The notes under the pieces: model-generated
The model's input: the letters and a program-made list of their open reading frames with translations, nothing else
Told to the model about the DNA's origin: nothing
Databases searched by the model: none
Assembly (NCBI RefSeq): GCF_008831285.2
Contig: NC_045140.1
Coordinates: 17,482,370 to 17,546,369 of the forward strand
DNA: 64,000 nt
Direction: 5' to 3'
From: Nymphaea colorata
Taxonomy: Eukaryota > Streptophyta > Magnoliopsida > Nymphaeales > Nymphaeaceae
Made by a program: the position numbers and the translations under genes
Part shown: positions 10,229 to 23,400 of the stretch, piece after piece
Numbering within the stretch: the stretch's first letter is position 1
Layout of the letters: the number at the start of each line of letters is the position of its first letter

Positions 10229-13200
10229 TCAGTCTCCTTTGCTTACCCTGAGTTTCCAAGCAAGCTGCATTTGCAGAAGGACGGAATAATTTTTAGACAT
10301 GTCAGATGGTCCGAATACAACGAGCGAAAAATTCATAATAAACTTCCCTTACCAGAGGTTCATCGTCGGAGTTGTCACCGCAAGCCTTTTTCTCATTGCC
10401 AGGATCTTCAACAGGTTGGGAGCCAGATAGATCAGGTGTGTTTTCCGCATCGAAAAGGTCATCCTCCTTTGCACCTGTTGGATCCTCAAAACTGCTCTCC
10501 ACACCTGGCAGCTTAGCATGACGTTCAACTTCAACACCATCTGAAACGTAGGAATTTGGGAACTAAGATCCCACTAGCGGAAAGCACAAGCAGGTTATGT
10601 GATAGCCACCATCTAGCCGAGAAGAGACAATACACTTATTTTACTTTTTAACGAGATACTGGTAATGCAAAACGAAACGAGTGGACCTACTTTGCAACTG
10701 GTCCTACCAATGTAGAAAAGATGGAATCGACTGAAACCGTTGAACAGAAGAAAAACACCCTGAAAATAGTCGCTTAAGATCAATTATCAGAAATCACTCA
10801 CCTCCACTGTCGGTCAGTTCATCTCTGCTCTCACCCGCACAAGATGGAAGACTTGTCCTGTTAGGTGATTTACGTGAAAGCTTGATTGAGTTGCAACGGT
10901 TTTCCTTCCTGCTAGAACGTTGACACATTAAAATTGCAATTAAGAGATGATGAGATCCTAAAAAGAAAGCAACCCAAGATGCAGAGTGTTGTACTTTCTC
11001 ATTGTATTTTTTTTTCTTCCAGAAATATTGTCTTCTTTCTTAATTCTTTTTCTTTAACAGAATGAGAAACTTTCAAGCAGAATAAATCATGAAATTCAAG
11101 AACCAGGCAACAAGTTAGATGAGCCAGTAGCTTACCTTCTGCATAAGGTAGATGGACTTGGTGATGGTGCTTGCTGAAAGTAATGAATAAAAAAAAATTA
11201 AGATGATTAAGCATTGGACAATAATACAACCCCAAAAGAATTATCCTGAAAAATCAAATATAACAAATCTATGATTCTGGACTGAAAACAAGACCTTTGG
11301 CACATGAGAATCATCAATCCTCTCCCACTTCTCCTTTTCCAACTTAAGCATCTCAACATCTCCATCATCATAAAAGATCTTGGACAAACAAAAAACAACG
11401 CAACATTATTGGCCAGTTGTGAGTATTTTGACCGTTTGAAAAGACAGATATTTCGCTTACCAAATATTTCCTCTTCTTAGCATCGAAAGATTGTACAACA
11501 CCTTCATAGAACCTGCACACAACAGAAACAAATGCAAAATAATTTTCAATATAACTGCATAGTTTCTGGGATTAAGACAATAATAACACAACTACACGAG
11601 AACATGCTTAATTTGTTAAAGTTCTATTTTGGCATAGGAAGGCCCCAGTTGCAACTGTTTCTTTTTTGGGCAGACAAAGCAATGACATCACAGATTTACA
11701 AACAAACTCAGCACACAATCTATAAAATGGTACAGCAAACATTGGCCTACAGGCAAAAACTGATGCAGTGGAGAAGAGGATTGCTCTTCTAACCCAAGGT
11801 CAACGTCCAAATTAAACTAGAAAAAATCGAAAGGAATGTGAAAAGGAACAGAAATAACTGGAAGGAAAGACCTCAAAGAAGATGCATTAATTCCAGGATA
11901 ATCATAAATGAGGCTCAAACATTTTCATATAGCCAAAAAACGGATCCCTGGATCTAGATCCAAAACAAAGTAACAAGAAATAAAAACCTAAAATACTAGA
12001 ACAGATAAATAAAATAATAAATAATACACAAATTGAAACTGAATCTTTTTTTTAATGCTCTTCAACTGCATCACAAACTTAATTAGTATTCCAATAAAAT
12101 AGCCCCATTACATGCGATTGTTCTTATTCTAGACCCATATATTCCCTGCACTTGGTCTGTTATCGATGTAAGACAATTTCACCAACTGGCACTTTCAATT
12201 TCCCAGAAGTTCTTAATTTAACACAACTTACGTACCATGGTCTTATAGTAACACGGCAGGTTAAGCCAATAGCCAATAGATGTCAACTACATACTGAAGG
12301 AAGCTTTGGTGTTTATCATACCCAAACAGAAACTGGTGTCGAACCAATAAAGCATGCAAAGCAGCCATCAGATGTTTGACTGTCAGGAGTTTAGTTGAGT
12401 ACCAATCAATTAGAACCTGATTGCTTGGGTCTGGTGGAAAAAGAACACAAACCATTTTGGGAATGGTTTTCCAACACCTCTTTTTCTCACCTTCTCACCT
12501 TTTCTATTCCCTTCTTCATTTTCTTCAAGGGTGGGAAAGCGACTTGAAAATTCAGTCCTATTTTGGGCCTGGTGTGTGTGTGTGTGTGTGTATATATATA
12601 GGTAGGAGGTGGATCCCTTCGGCCAGGAGGGATCCCCTCTCATCAAGACCACCCAATACATTTCAACAGGCAGCCTTTAATCATGTGCATGCTCCGATGA
12701 ATACATTGGAGTGCATGTTGTGAGAGGCCGGAGGATTCCTCCAGATGTGTGTGTGTATGTAACACCACACGTTGAGAAGTTTAGTTCTATATTTAAAATT
12801 GTAAGGAATCTTGAAGGATTTACAAAAGAGGTTAGTTAAGTGATTTGGTTGTTTTAGTTCCTAGCCTTTTTTAGGCTGGAACCAAAGCTGTTAGAGGACA
12901 AGTTGGGAACCGCTAAATTGGGAGCCCGAACCCAGTGTGGAAATGTGCGGGTTATTATAGTGGTACCATAACTGGTTCAATGCTGGTTCAATGCTCAGAC
13001 TTGTGGTTCCACACACATAGACATTTGTGCCTCTAGTGGGGCTGGACTGTAACACCCGATTTTGAGAAGTTTTTGTATCTAATATTGTGAAGAGTCTTAA
13101 GAGACTTATAAGTTAAGTGATAGATTGTTCTGGTTTCTAACATTTTCCAAACCTGGAACTGAAGTTGCTTAGAGTCGGGTCAAGATCTACCAAACCAAGA

Positions 13201-14410
13201 GCCCACGCCTGATGTGAGAGTGGGCCAAATTGTTATAGACACTATAATAACCCACACGACTCTCACACTAGGATGAGGCTCTTATACGACAGGTCCCAAC
13301 TCGCCCCTTAGCAGCTTCGATTCAAGCATCAAAAAGACTAAAATTCAAAACAATCTATCATTTAACCAACCCCTTAATAGATCCCTCAAAATTCTTCACA
13401 ATCTTGGATATAGGATTAAACTTTTCAATAGGGTATTACAAATTACTATATATATAACAAAGTGTTGTGATACATGCCGGTGAACATATAGGCCCTCACA
13501 AATATGATATAGAAAATAAAATATGCTCCTTCTATAAAATCTTTACAACATGTATACCCCAATTCCAATCAGATTTCATTGAGGAACCAGTACTTAGCAT
13601 CATTGTCCGGACACAAGTATAATAATTTTTTGTTTTCAAGTATCAATCCAAACTGACTCTCATTACAGTAAATCCACTTAGAAAGTATAAGGTAACACCC
13701 ACATCTGACCCGAATCCAACCACGTTAACATCCCTATGTTTGAACATCGTTCTCTTCAAGAGACATGCTAAACAGCAAGAAGATACAAGATATCTTCTCC
13801 AGATAATTGACATACAATATATTAGCACCTCTCTCTCTTTCTCCACAGTATTCATAAACCCCTATTCAACTAAATTCCTTCTCACAGTCACAATCTCAAT
13901 TGCTTTGCAATTTAACTACCAGACACAAGGTTTTGAGTAGCAAATACAACAGCTAAAAAATTCATAATGCCATTTGATACATGATGACTCACCTTGTTGG
14001 AAAAATTGCCAAGTTTGACCAAGTCAACTTGGCAGGCAACAAACAAGTTAGAAAGCAAGGTGTCTTGTTAATCAACTTTCTCAAGCCAGTGGGCCAAAAT
14101 ATGACTCAGATAAGTCAACTTAGCTATGTCAAGCAAATTCTGAAAAGGATAAAGGGCATTTACTTACATAAAAATACCCAAATTCCCCTGAAGAAAAGAG
14201 CCACAGGGCATAGGATTCAAGGGAAGAGCGATGTGGGTATGGGCGAAGAGAGAGGGGCACATCATCATGGCTGCCCTAATGTCCTTCAGTACTTTTCACC
14301 AAGGAAGGGGCCGGCAGTGCTGCCTCATTTTTTTTTTTTTTTTGGTTTCGACTTTCAACCAAAGTCAGATAGGTGTGGGTATGAATGTGGGAGAAGATAA
14401 GCTGCAACGT

Positions 14411-14451
<41 letters not shown>

Positions 14452-17400
14452 GTGTATATGTGTGTGTATCACCTCAAAATTTTGGAGGCATGAAGGTTCC
14501 AGGAAGGGGAAGGGAAGCACAACTGCTACAAAATGGAGGGGGGCGGTACATAGGTGAGGTCTGCTAGGCTGGTAAACAATGCAGATTGTTGCCATGTTGC
14601 AGATGGGAGGAGGGTATTGGGCAAAGCTATGTGGGTTCCCCGGAGATCTCTCGATTCTCTCCTAAATTAAGGACGGGGCTACAATGTAAAGGAGTGTAAG
14701 GCTGCTGTAAAGCAGAAAATGTGGTAGAATGGTAAAGGGAGAGAATGAAGTACAAATAGGCACAGTTCCCCATAAATCAACTCTCTCTCTCTCTGTGTAC
14801 CATAAACCAACTGTAAGTTTCAGGATGCTGTTTTGGAAAAGCTTTTTTCAATTTGGATTTTTTATTTCGTAACTGCATAAATTTTACATTATTATTTTAT
14901 CAACATCGACTTGCAATGGACTTGAGAAATTTTACAAGAAAAAATTGCCGTATATAATTTTTTAGATCAGTTTTGGCTATTTTTCTGTTATCCATAGCTA
15001 TTATAAACGTTAATCTAACAAGAAATTGCTCTTTACTATTTATGGTAACTTAGGATTCTTTTTCGATTTGTCTATTATGAAAATCATAAATTATGCTTTT
15101 ATTGTTTTTCACCATGAAAGAAGTATAACCATGACTCATCTGTTAAGCCATCTGAGTCATCATGTGGGACATGCTTCATCCAAGACTAAGTCCAGAAATG
15201 CCAACCATGATGGAAACTACAATTAATAATTAAAATTTCTACACTACAATACAGATGTGGTGCTAAAATAAAGCTACAACCTAGCAAATTTCCATTGGTT
15301 TGGTACTATAAAACTTTACCTAGATGGCATGGGAAATAGAATGAACAAGAAAACCAAACATGTCAGAAAGAAAACAAAATCTTACTGTCTATCCATTGGC
15401 CACCAAACTTTTATTCTCCACCCAACTAACTCCGAGTTATCCTTGCTAGATTCTTCCAAAAGCCACTACAGAAAAGTAAACAAGAAATCTTCATGAGGCT
15501 CACAAGTCACAATTGTACTTGTAGAGAAATGAAACAAATAAAATGTCCATCGGCTGACAAACCAAATTAAGATCATTATGTTGATGTTTATGTCCATATT
15601 AGATTGTTAAACTTGAGGTTATTTCGAAAGAAGGCTTGAGAAACAACTCTCATAAACAGAATAACCATTCAATTATAACTTATCAACAATAGTAGAATGC
15701 ACAATTTTTTGAACAAAAACAAGGAAAAATTCACCTTCTCCAACCTGTAACAAGAGCCTTTATGGCAAAGTTCACAGAACTTGCGGAACTGGATAATGTG
15801 TCATAGAAAGGATGAGTTCGCTAATGCACACTCACCTCACACAAGTACAGGGGCAGGTTCAGCATTTTTCAAAAGAACTTTGATACGAAGATATACACAC
15901 ACATATATGGGATTTTAGAACAGGATGTCTAGAAATACAATGTCTAGAGCGTTGTCTGAAGTTGTTTCAGATGAATCCAACCAGCCAGATGTATCGGTAT
16001 TATTTTAAATTCAAGAAATTGCAATGAAATCACACTTTATCATATCACTATTTTATGTCTTAGAAGCATCGACTCATAAAAATCCAATTTACACAGTAAA
16101 ATTATCCTGATTCATTTTTATGACATAGTTTTGGACATTCAAGTGCCTCTTTTCAGTCTGGTTCATCTGACATGACCTCAGCTGGCCGGAAGAGCCAGAT
16201 GACAGCCCATGGATAGCATATTCCTGGAGATCATAATCTAGGGGTGCCATTTCTATACAGCTGCATTGGCACCCAACTCTGACTCAGTTGCAATGACTAT
16301 ATGTTGGTGACATAGCTACACACAATCAGTTTGAGTTAAAACTGTAAGACCACAAAAAAAAGACTTTAGATAAGACGCCATAGTATGTATAAGGACTTAG
16401 TTCTACAGAAAGCTTACCTGTTGTTTATCGTGATTCGCATCCCCATCAACATGGACATCACCCTTAAAGGTGAAACTGTGACCTTTTCTCGATGATAGTA
16501 CTTTATTTTTTGCACGAGATGCTGGTCCTGAGTCTCCTGATAACTCCATACTCTTTATCGGTTCAACATCCATCCCGCCTGTAGTTAGTTCACCTTCCAA
16601 AATGCTGGAGTCACTATTAATATTGGATGACACTGATGTTGAAATACCCATAGTCTGAGACTTGAACCCTAGCTCTCTTTTGTTCTTCTTAAGCTTCAAT
16701 GTGTGTGACATCATTGATGCATCAAACTCAGAAGCTTTTCTTTTATAACTAGTACCAAGGCCATATTCCCCCTTGAAAGTTTTTTTCATCTTCTTCCTTT
16801 GAGATAGAAGCACGGTCCCATTGTTCTTACTATCGTTCGTTTCTTCCTTCTTCAAAAATATGGAATCACTTTCAAGTTCAGGAGCTGCCATGCACACATC
16901 TCTGCGAAGATTTCCCATTCTCATTTCGTTCACCATACTCAACGTTTCTGAGTCTGTTTCTTGGTTTTTTATTTTATTTGACGCAGTATTGATGATTGGT
17001 TTCTTTTTCTTCAGTTTTTTAGACTTCAGCAATTTCATCATCTTCATCAGAGGCAATTCTTTTCCATCATCGTCACCAGCCTCAAAAATCTTCTCGTCCT
17101 TGACAGATGCAGACTTAACCTGCACGTTCTTAAAAGAACACAATATCAAGAAACATACATGTACATGTGTGTGTGTGTGCAAGAATAAGAGAGAAAGAGA
17201 GAGAGAGAGAGAGAGAGTACTTGCAAGCTCGATGATTTGAAATAGACAAACAGATCAACATTAGCCAACCAAGGAAGCTTAAACTCTTCATTGACCTAAA
17301 CATAAAAGGTAATAGAATGTTAGCAACTCAAGGTCTCAGGTAAGGACACCACCAAATTGAATAAACTCCAAATTGCAATAAGTGAATATTCATTTCATCC

Positions 17401-20400
17401 CCTCACCTCCTGAACCCCCCAGTTTTCTCACAAACAGAAAGAAAGGCTAAACAAAACAAGAAGCGCTAAAGAAAAAGGGTGAAGCAAGAAAAGGAGAGAG
17501 AGTGAGAGACGTCTGTATGGATTTTATTCATACTTCATATATAGCATGGTTACAATGACCACTTTGACAAACAAGTATGACTGTTGAATTCAAGTTTAAC
17601 TTTCAAGTTCAGTAGGCATATGCATCAGGACACTGAAAAGGATCCCAGTTTGAAAATTTTGCAGTGTTACAGTGTTACAGATTATCTTAAGTTGCAACAA
17701 AAATTAGCACCAAAAACTGAAGTCAAATGATAAGAGCTGGTGACACAGTTTAAATATAAATGTGACCATAGTAAATCCAAAATCTGAACACAACAAAGCT
17801 GTGAAAATAGAAAAGACATCTAAATGTCAATAAAATATATAACACATCTAAATGTCAAATAAAATATATAACACATCTAAATATCAAATAAAATATATAA
17901 GGAACAACGAATAGATGCCACCAACTATAAGTTATCTCATCAAGCACCTAAACAAATGCTCAATGCAAAAGTTCCATTATCCTATATACAATCATTCACA
18001 GAGTAGTGCCCTGCTTTTACTGGGAAAGGCATATATCCTGCCATTTATAAAACAGTCCTTGTTTATATACCAGGAAGAGTAAATACATATACAAATGACA
18101 AGACATTGCAGAAACGACTACCCATAGGCCACAAACAACCACATACGGCAACAATATCATCCAGAACAAGCATAACAGAAGCTTCAGTCATAGTCACCAT
18201 TTAAAAGAAAAAAAAAACTTAGATACAGTAAAGAACAATTGAAACTAGGGTTACCCTAAAGGCGAAGATACATTAGTAAAATAGAAATACATGAAGCAGA
18301 AGTAGCAGAATCTGAAAGCAGTATATAATTTAGAAAGGAGCTCACATCATAGTTACTCTTGGTAATAGGGGTATAAAGCGCTGATGGCAGTGGAATTGAT
18401 TGCATGAAGTCGTTATCTGGTTGGTTAGAGAGATTCCTGATAATGATAAGTCCAATCTCACATACTAGATGTGAATTCTGCAAGTATTTATGTAGAACTA
18501 CAAATAAGAGACCATAAAAGGAAAGTAGACAGAAACAGAGTTTTGATATATTTTGGACTCCACTCTGTGGAGAACTTAATAACAGTCTGCATTATGAAAT
18601 GAAGTATCAACCCACCTTTGACTTGTTTGAATCTACTACATCTTCAGACAGTTTGATACTTTTGAAGACTGAGACAATCGCACAAACTCTATTGTGCACC
18701 TCAGGGCACACAGTCTCCAACTTACCGTCAACATCTTGACATATGAACACAGAAAGAAATGCATATAACCTCCTGGAGAAAAAACAACAATCCAGTAAAT
18801 AAAGACGAAAGTGACTCTGGTTCCTATCTCCCTGTTTCTATTCGTAACTGCAAGACTTTCCTATTCAAATTCTAGATGTAAGGCAGCGGATGCAACGCCT
18901 ACAATTCACTATGATCAATTCCAGTTAGGATTTGTGGTAATTTTTTCGGCTCTAACACAGACTTGGACAACTATGGCCGAGATGCTATATGGACAACTAA
19001 TCTCATGCGCTCAAAATCTAAAGCAATGAAGCATGAATATCATTTGAAACAACTCTAAGATGTAAAGGCTATTAGACAACTACAAAAAATTATCCCATAT
19101 CATTGCAAATATTTGCATGTTCATGTCCAAACCTCACCATTAAGCAGACCTTTTAAAGATTATTAACTAAGACAACCTGGAGTAAAGATAGCGGTTACAA
19201 GTCAAGTCTGTGAAAGATCTCCATACCAGAAAATTGGCACAAAAGCTTCAGAACCAGGCCGTTCAACAATACTGGGGAATGAATTGTCATGTGCTAAAGC
19301 ATGAACAAAATATGCCAAAATATATTCAGGATGATCTGATGGCAAGTTCTGGCCAGATGGTGCATAAAGCTTCCGAGATTTGGCTTCACGATAAAGCATC
19401 TCCACAATTTCAACTAGACGATGTCTGTACTGTAGAGTGAATTGTACAAATGAGAAAAAACTTATACACACCATCATGCACACTTACATATACAAATAAT
19501 GTACACATATATGCTACACAAATATATGCATGTAAGCATGTATACATGTGTGAATTCCCATAGACAAAGGAATATGATATATCATCATCACTGCAAGAGA
19601 TAGGGTACTCCAATATAAAAGATCAACCTAAAAGCTTTTGGTAAGAAGTCTTGAAGAGTATGGACCTCTTTGTATTCATGTTCGGGGATTCCATGCATGG
19701 CCAATGGAAGTGAAATAGCATACTTCACATCCACAAGCCGATCTTTTACATATTGGTGCACTTTAGCAAGAAACTGCTTCCTGACTTGTGGGTAAGTATC
19801 CTGCCATTTGTTATAAAAAAAAAAAATTAAGGGACAATCTGAAAATCAGAAGCCAAAACCCTGACAACCATTGATCTGAAAAGATATCACCAGCCACAAC
19901 AAAAAACTGAGCACCTTATTCATACTAGTAAATTTCAAAAAGTGGAACACACCTGTGAAATTTTTATAGTAAAAAAGAAAACATCATTTGGAATTTTGTG
20001 GTCCCAGATCCTTGACAACCGCAGGATTGCTTTTGCAGAAGCAAGTCTAAGATGGGCTTTATCAACAATGCTGATGGAAAAACAAGAATGAGTAGTAAAT
20101 TTCCATACCTGCATAAGTTGCAGACAATATGCAACATATATCCAACATGACATGCAAATAGTTTGAGAGATGAAGCCAGCAAACCTCGATTCCACAGTTT
20201 GGGACACTTCACCAAAAGAAAGTATATCTTTCAGCAACTTTAAGAGGTTTCCAATTCCAGTGCGCAGAAGAGCATCTTTAGTGGGTAGGTAACTCTTCAC
20301 TAAGGTCTTAATAGCAAATATCTGCAGTTCTTTCAGACATTAATATGCTATGTCAATATGACAAAATAAAATATTCATAGCTAAACTAACCTTGAGCAAG

Positions 20401-23400
20401 CATTGTTTGCTTTGATTATCCCAGTCTGTTCCAGAAATATTTTCTACAACCTGGCAAAGGCCAAGTAACATACTCAGCCTGAGAAAGAATGCCAAGCAGA
20501 AACCAGAAAAGAACATCACATACAAGATTTAGTTGTCTGTGCATACACTGCAAGGCAAAATTCTGTTCGATAGAAACCCTACAATTTCCTCCTCCCTGGT
20601 TTCAAATATTGGCATGGCAATTTGTGCAATATAGCCCAAAGATTGCAATATGGCTGGTAGATGCTTTCCTTCATCTAGCATATCCACAAGATGCTGCACT
20701 TCAAGTATGAAACACCATCCCATATAAGAACCCAGAACATCATATTGCAAAAGAATGCTTGCATGTGGAACTCAAAAGCAATGTTCATGTCTGGCACAAG
20801 GTATACATGAATAGAAGTTAATAGAACACCAACCTTGTAAAGCAGTGAGAGTGACTTGAGGCCATCGCCAATTGTTATTGCAGCGAGAGCCTGGACAGAG
20901 TACTTTGCTTGCTTTCTTGTGCCTTCTATGCACAGTTTCTCTAACAGTAGGTCTACAGAGCTGAGATGAAATAAAGCATATCAAACCAGATCTCAAGTGA
21001 TGATCTCACTCACAATTCTCAAAATGACTAGATAGTACCTGTCTAGTGTTGGAAGTTGACTTCTGATAGCTCCGCCAACCTTTGCAAGAACAAGCAGTAT
21101 GCCTTCTTTGATTGTTTCATTATCATCTTTAAGAAGAAGGACTAGCTGTTCTTCCACCCCTCTAAAAATAGATGGAAAGAAACTTGCAAGAATCTGAAAA
21201 ACAGAAAATCGATGAACAGTTATCCACCAATTTGACTGGAATCTGTTACTAAAGCACATTAGTCAGTTAACACCAAATCCAGAACTTACATGGCCACTTA
21301 TCTCTGAACACATGAATGCAATAAAAACATTCTAGACCGTGTTAGTTTTTTGGGAAAGATAGAAAAAAATTGATGTGGCAAAGTAGCTGCCAAACTAGGC
21401 ATTCTACTAATCAACCTGCCTGTTTGGGGATACCAGACAAATTTGCATTAACTGGCATTCAACCATAACAATGCCAGACACTCACAGAGAAGTCCATATA
21501 AACAAGTCAATCTCACCAGTTGGCTTTATGATGGCGGGGAGAAGACTGCATATAGAATCCTATTTAATCCACTCAATAATGTCAACCATCTCCCCCTCTC
21601 TGACATAAGTAAACACACAAATGTATGGTGCAAAAAATTTAAATTTAGAGTGCAGTAAACAAATTACAAATAGAACTTCTTCTAGAATTCCTTTCTTGTC
21701 AAGGTAGCCCACAATGTTGCCAATATCACAGGACTAGAAAAAAGCCAACAGTATCATCAACTCTACATTCAACGCTTGGAAAAACACAGAGTTCCCAAAA
21801 ACCCAACAGTCAGCTACTCAGCTTTACCTAGAAAATCACTTAAAACCTACTTTCTCATGCCCCTTGAAAAAAGAGATCCACACTCTTTCTTGGGCCTCTC
21901 ATGTAACAAACGTGGGGTTTAGGCAAACCATTTTCGCAACCACTCTATTGGCAGGTTCATATCATATGGAGATCAGACCTCTACAACACATCCAGGTCTG
22001 GATCATTCTTGAGACAAATTGATCGCAGATCAGATCCACCGTCAGGCCATTGCAGACCCAACCTGTTCAGCATAAGCATGCAATTTAGAGTCTTACACAC
22101 CAAAAATAATTATTTTCCTCATAAGTTCAGTTTCTTGAAAATGTGTTCAAGGATATGTTAATTACAAAAATAACATTCATATTTCATCACCCCAACACTT
22201 GATTTTGCCTACAAGGGGCAATGTTGGGCACAAGTGTCTTGGACACCAGTACAAACTGTTGGATATGGTGAGCTTTAATAAATTACACACTAAAAGTGTA
22301 TATACACATAAAGACAGTATTCTGTGTTTGCAATCCACTTTAAGCACTTACACATAATAGAAATAAAAGAACAAGAATAAAAGCAAATGGAAAGAAGGGA
22401 AAAAAATAAAAAGAAAGAATAAAGAAGAGCAAAAAGGAGACTTAGCCTTATGCCTTAACAGTTAACATATTAAAAGGGTCAAATAACTGGGAAATCAAGG
22501 CAAAAAAAAAAAGAAAAAGCAAAACAAAATATAAGAAACGCAAAAGAGAATTTCACCCTATGCCTTAACGCACTCAAAGGGGAATGGCCTATTTTTAGCC
22601 CCATATCAGCCTGCTCTCAGGAATGAGGGGGTGGGGGGGAGAGCTTGCACAGACAGACCATGAGAAGAAGAAGAAGAAGAAGAAATAAATGGAAAATTTT
22701 CTGGAAAAATACTTTCCTTTAATATAAAAGTCATATTTTAGATATATGCATGTCCAGTTCTTTAGATACCACATCCATCCTAAACATGTGATGTGCACCT
22801 ATGCCTGTGTCAATGTCATGGTATGTCCGTCACTGACACATCATGCTTCTGGAAGTGTCAAAGTAACAGACAATTTTGCAACATTAAGGACCAAGCCAGC
22901 AATATTGCAATGACTTGATGGCAGCAAAAATCACAACTTTCAACTGCCTCATGCATGCTTGCAGCTAAAAGCATAGAAGCACCTCAATGTCTTTTCTAGG
23001 CATAGACATAATGAGAAATCTAAAATCCTGATGGTGATCCAATATCAAGGATTTATCTGCAATGGACCCAAGTAACACAACTTGAGAGTCTATGAATCTC
23101 CTCCCTCAAAAAGGCAATAACAAGGTAAGGTGAAAGAGCTTCCTTACTCAACAGGTATGCATGAAAAGAAAAAACAAACCACAATGTACATTAGCAAAAA
23201 TGAACACTGGAAAGTTTCTAAACACTAATGGATATTGTATGACAACAAAAAGGAACTAATGCAGCCAAGACTAAAAGGACATCCTACATAGAAAAAAAAG
23301 CTTGGAGGAATACGTGTATCAGGAAACAATGCAAATAAAAGATCTACAGAAAGCGAGAAAGAAAAAGTAGTTGATAGTGCAGAACCGGTATCTGCTGTAA

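Noticed and set aside
13981..14400. A 139-codon plus-strand frame inside PDS5 intron 25
   Set aside because: It is intronic, antisense to PDS5, runs into a poly-T and AT tract and shows no reverse transcriptase, transposase or other known motif.
16821..17240. A 139-codon plus-strand frame
   Set aside because: It is the antisense of PDS5 exon 24; its Ser/Phe richness comes from complementing Lys-rich codons.
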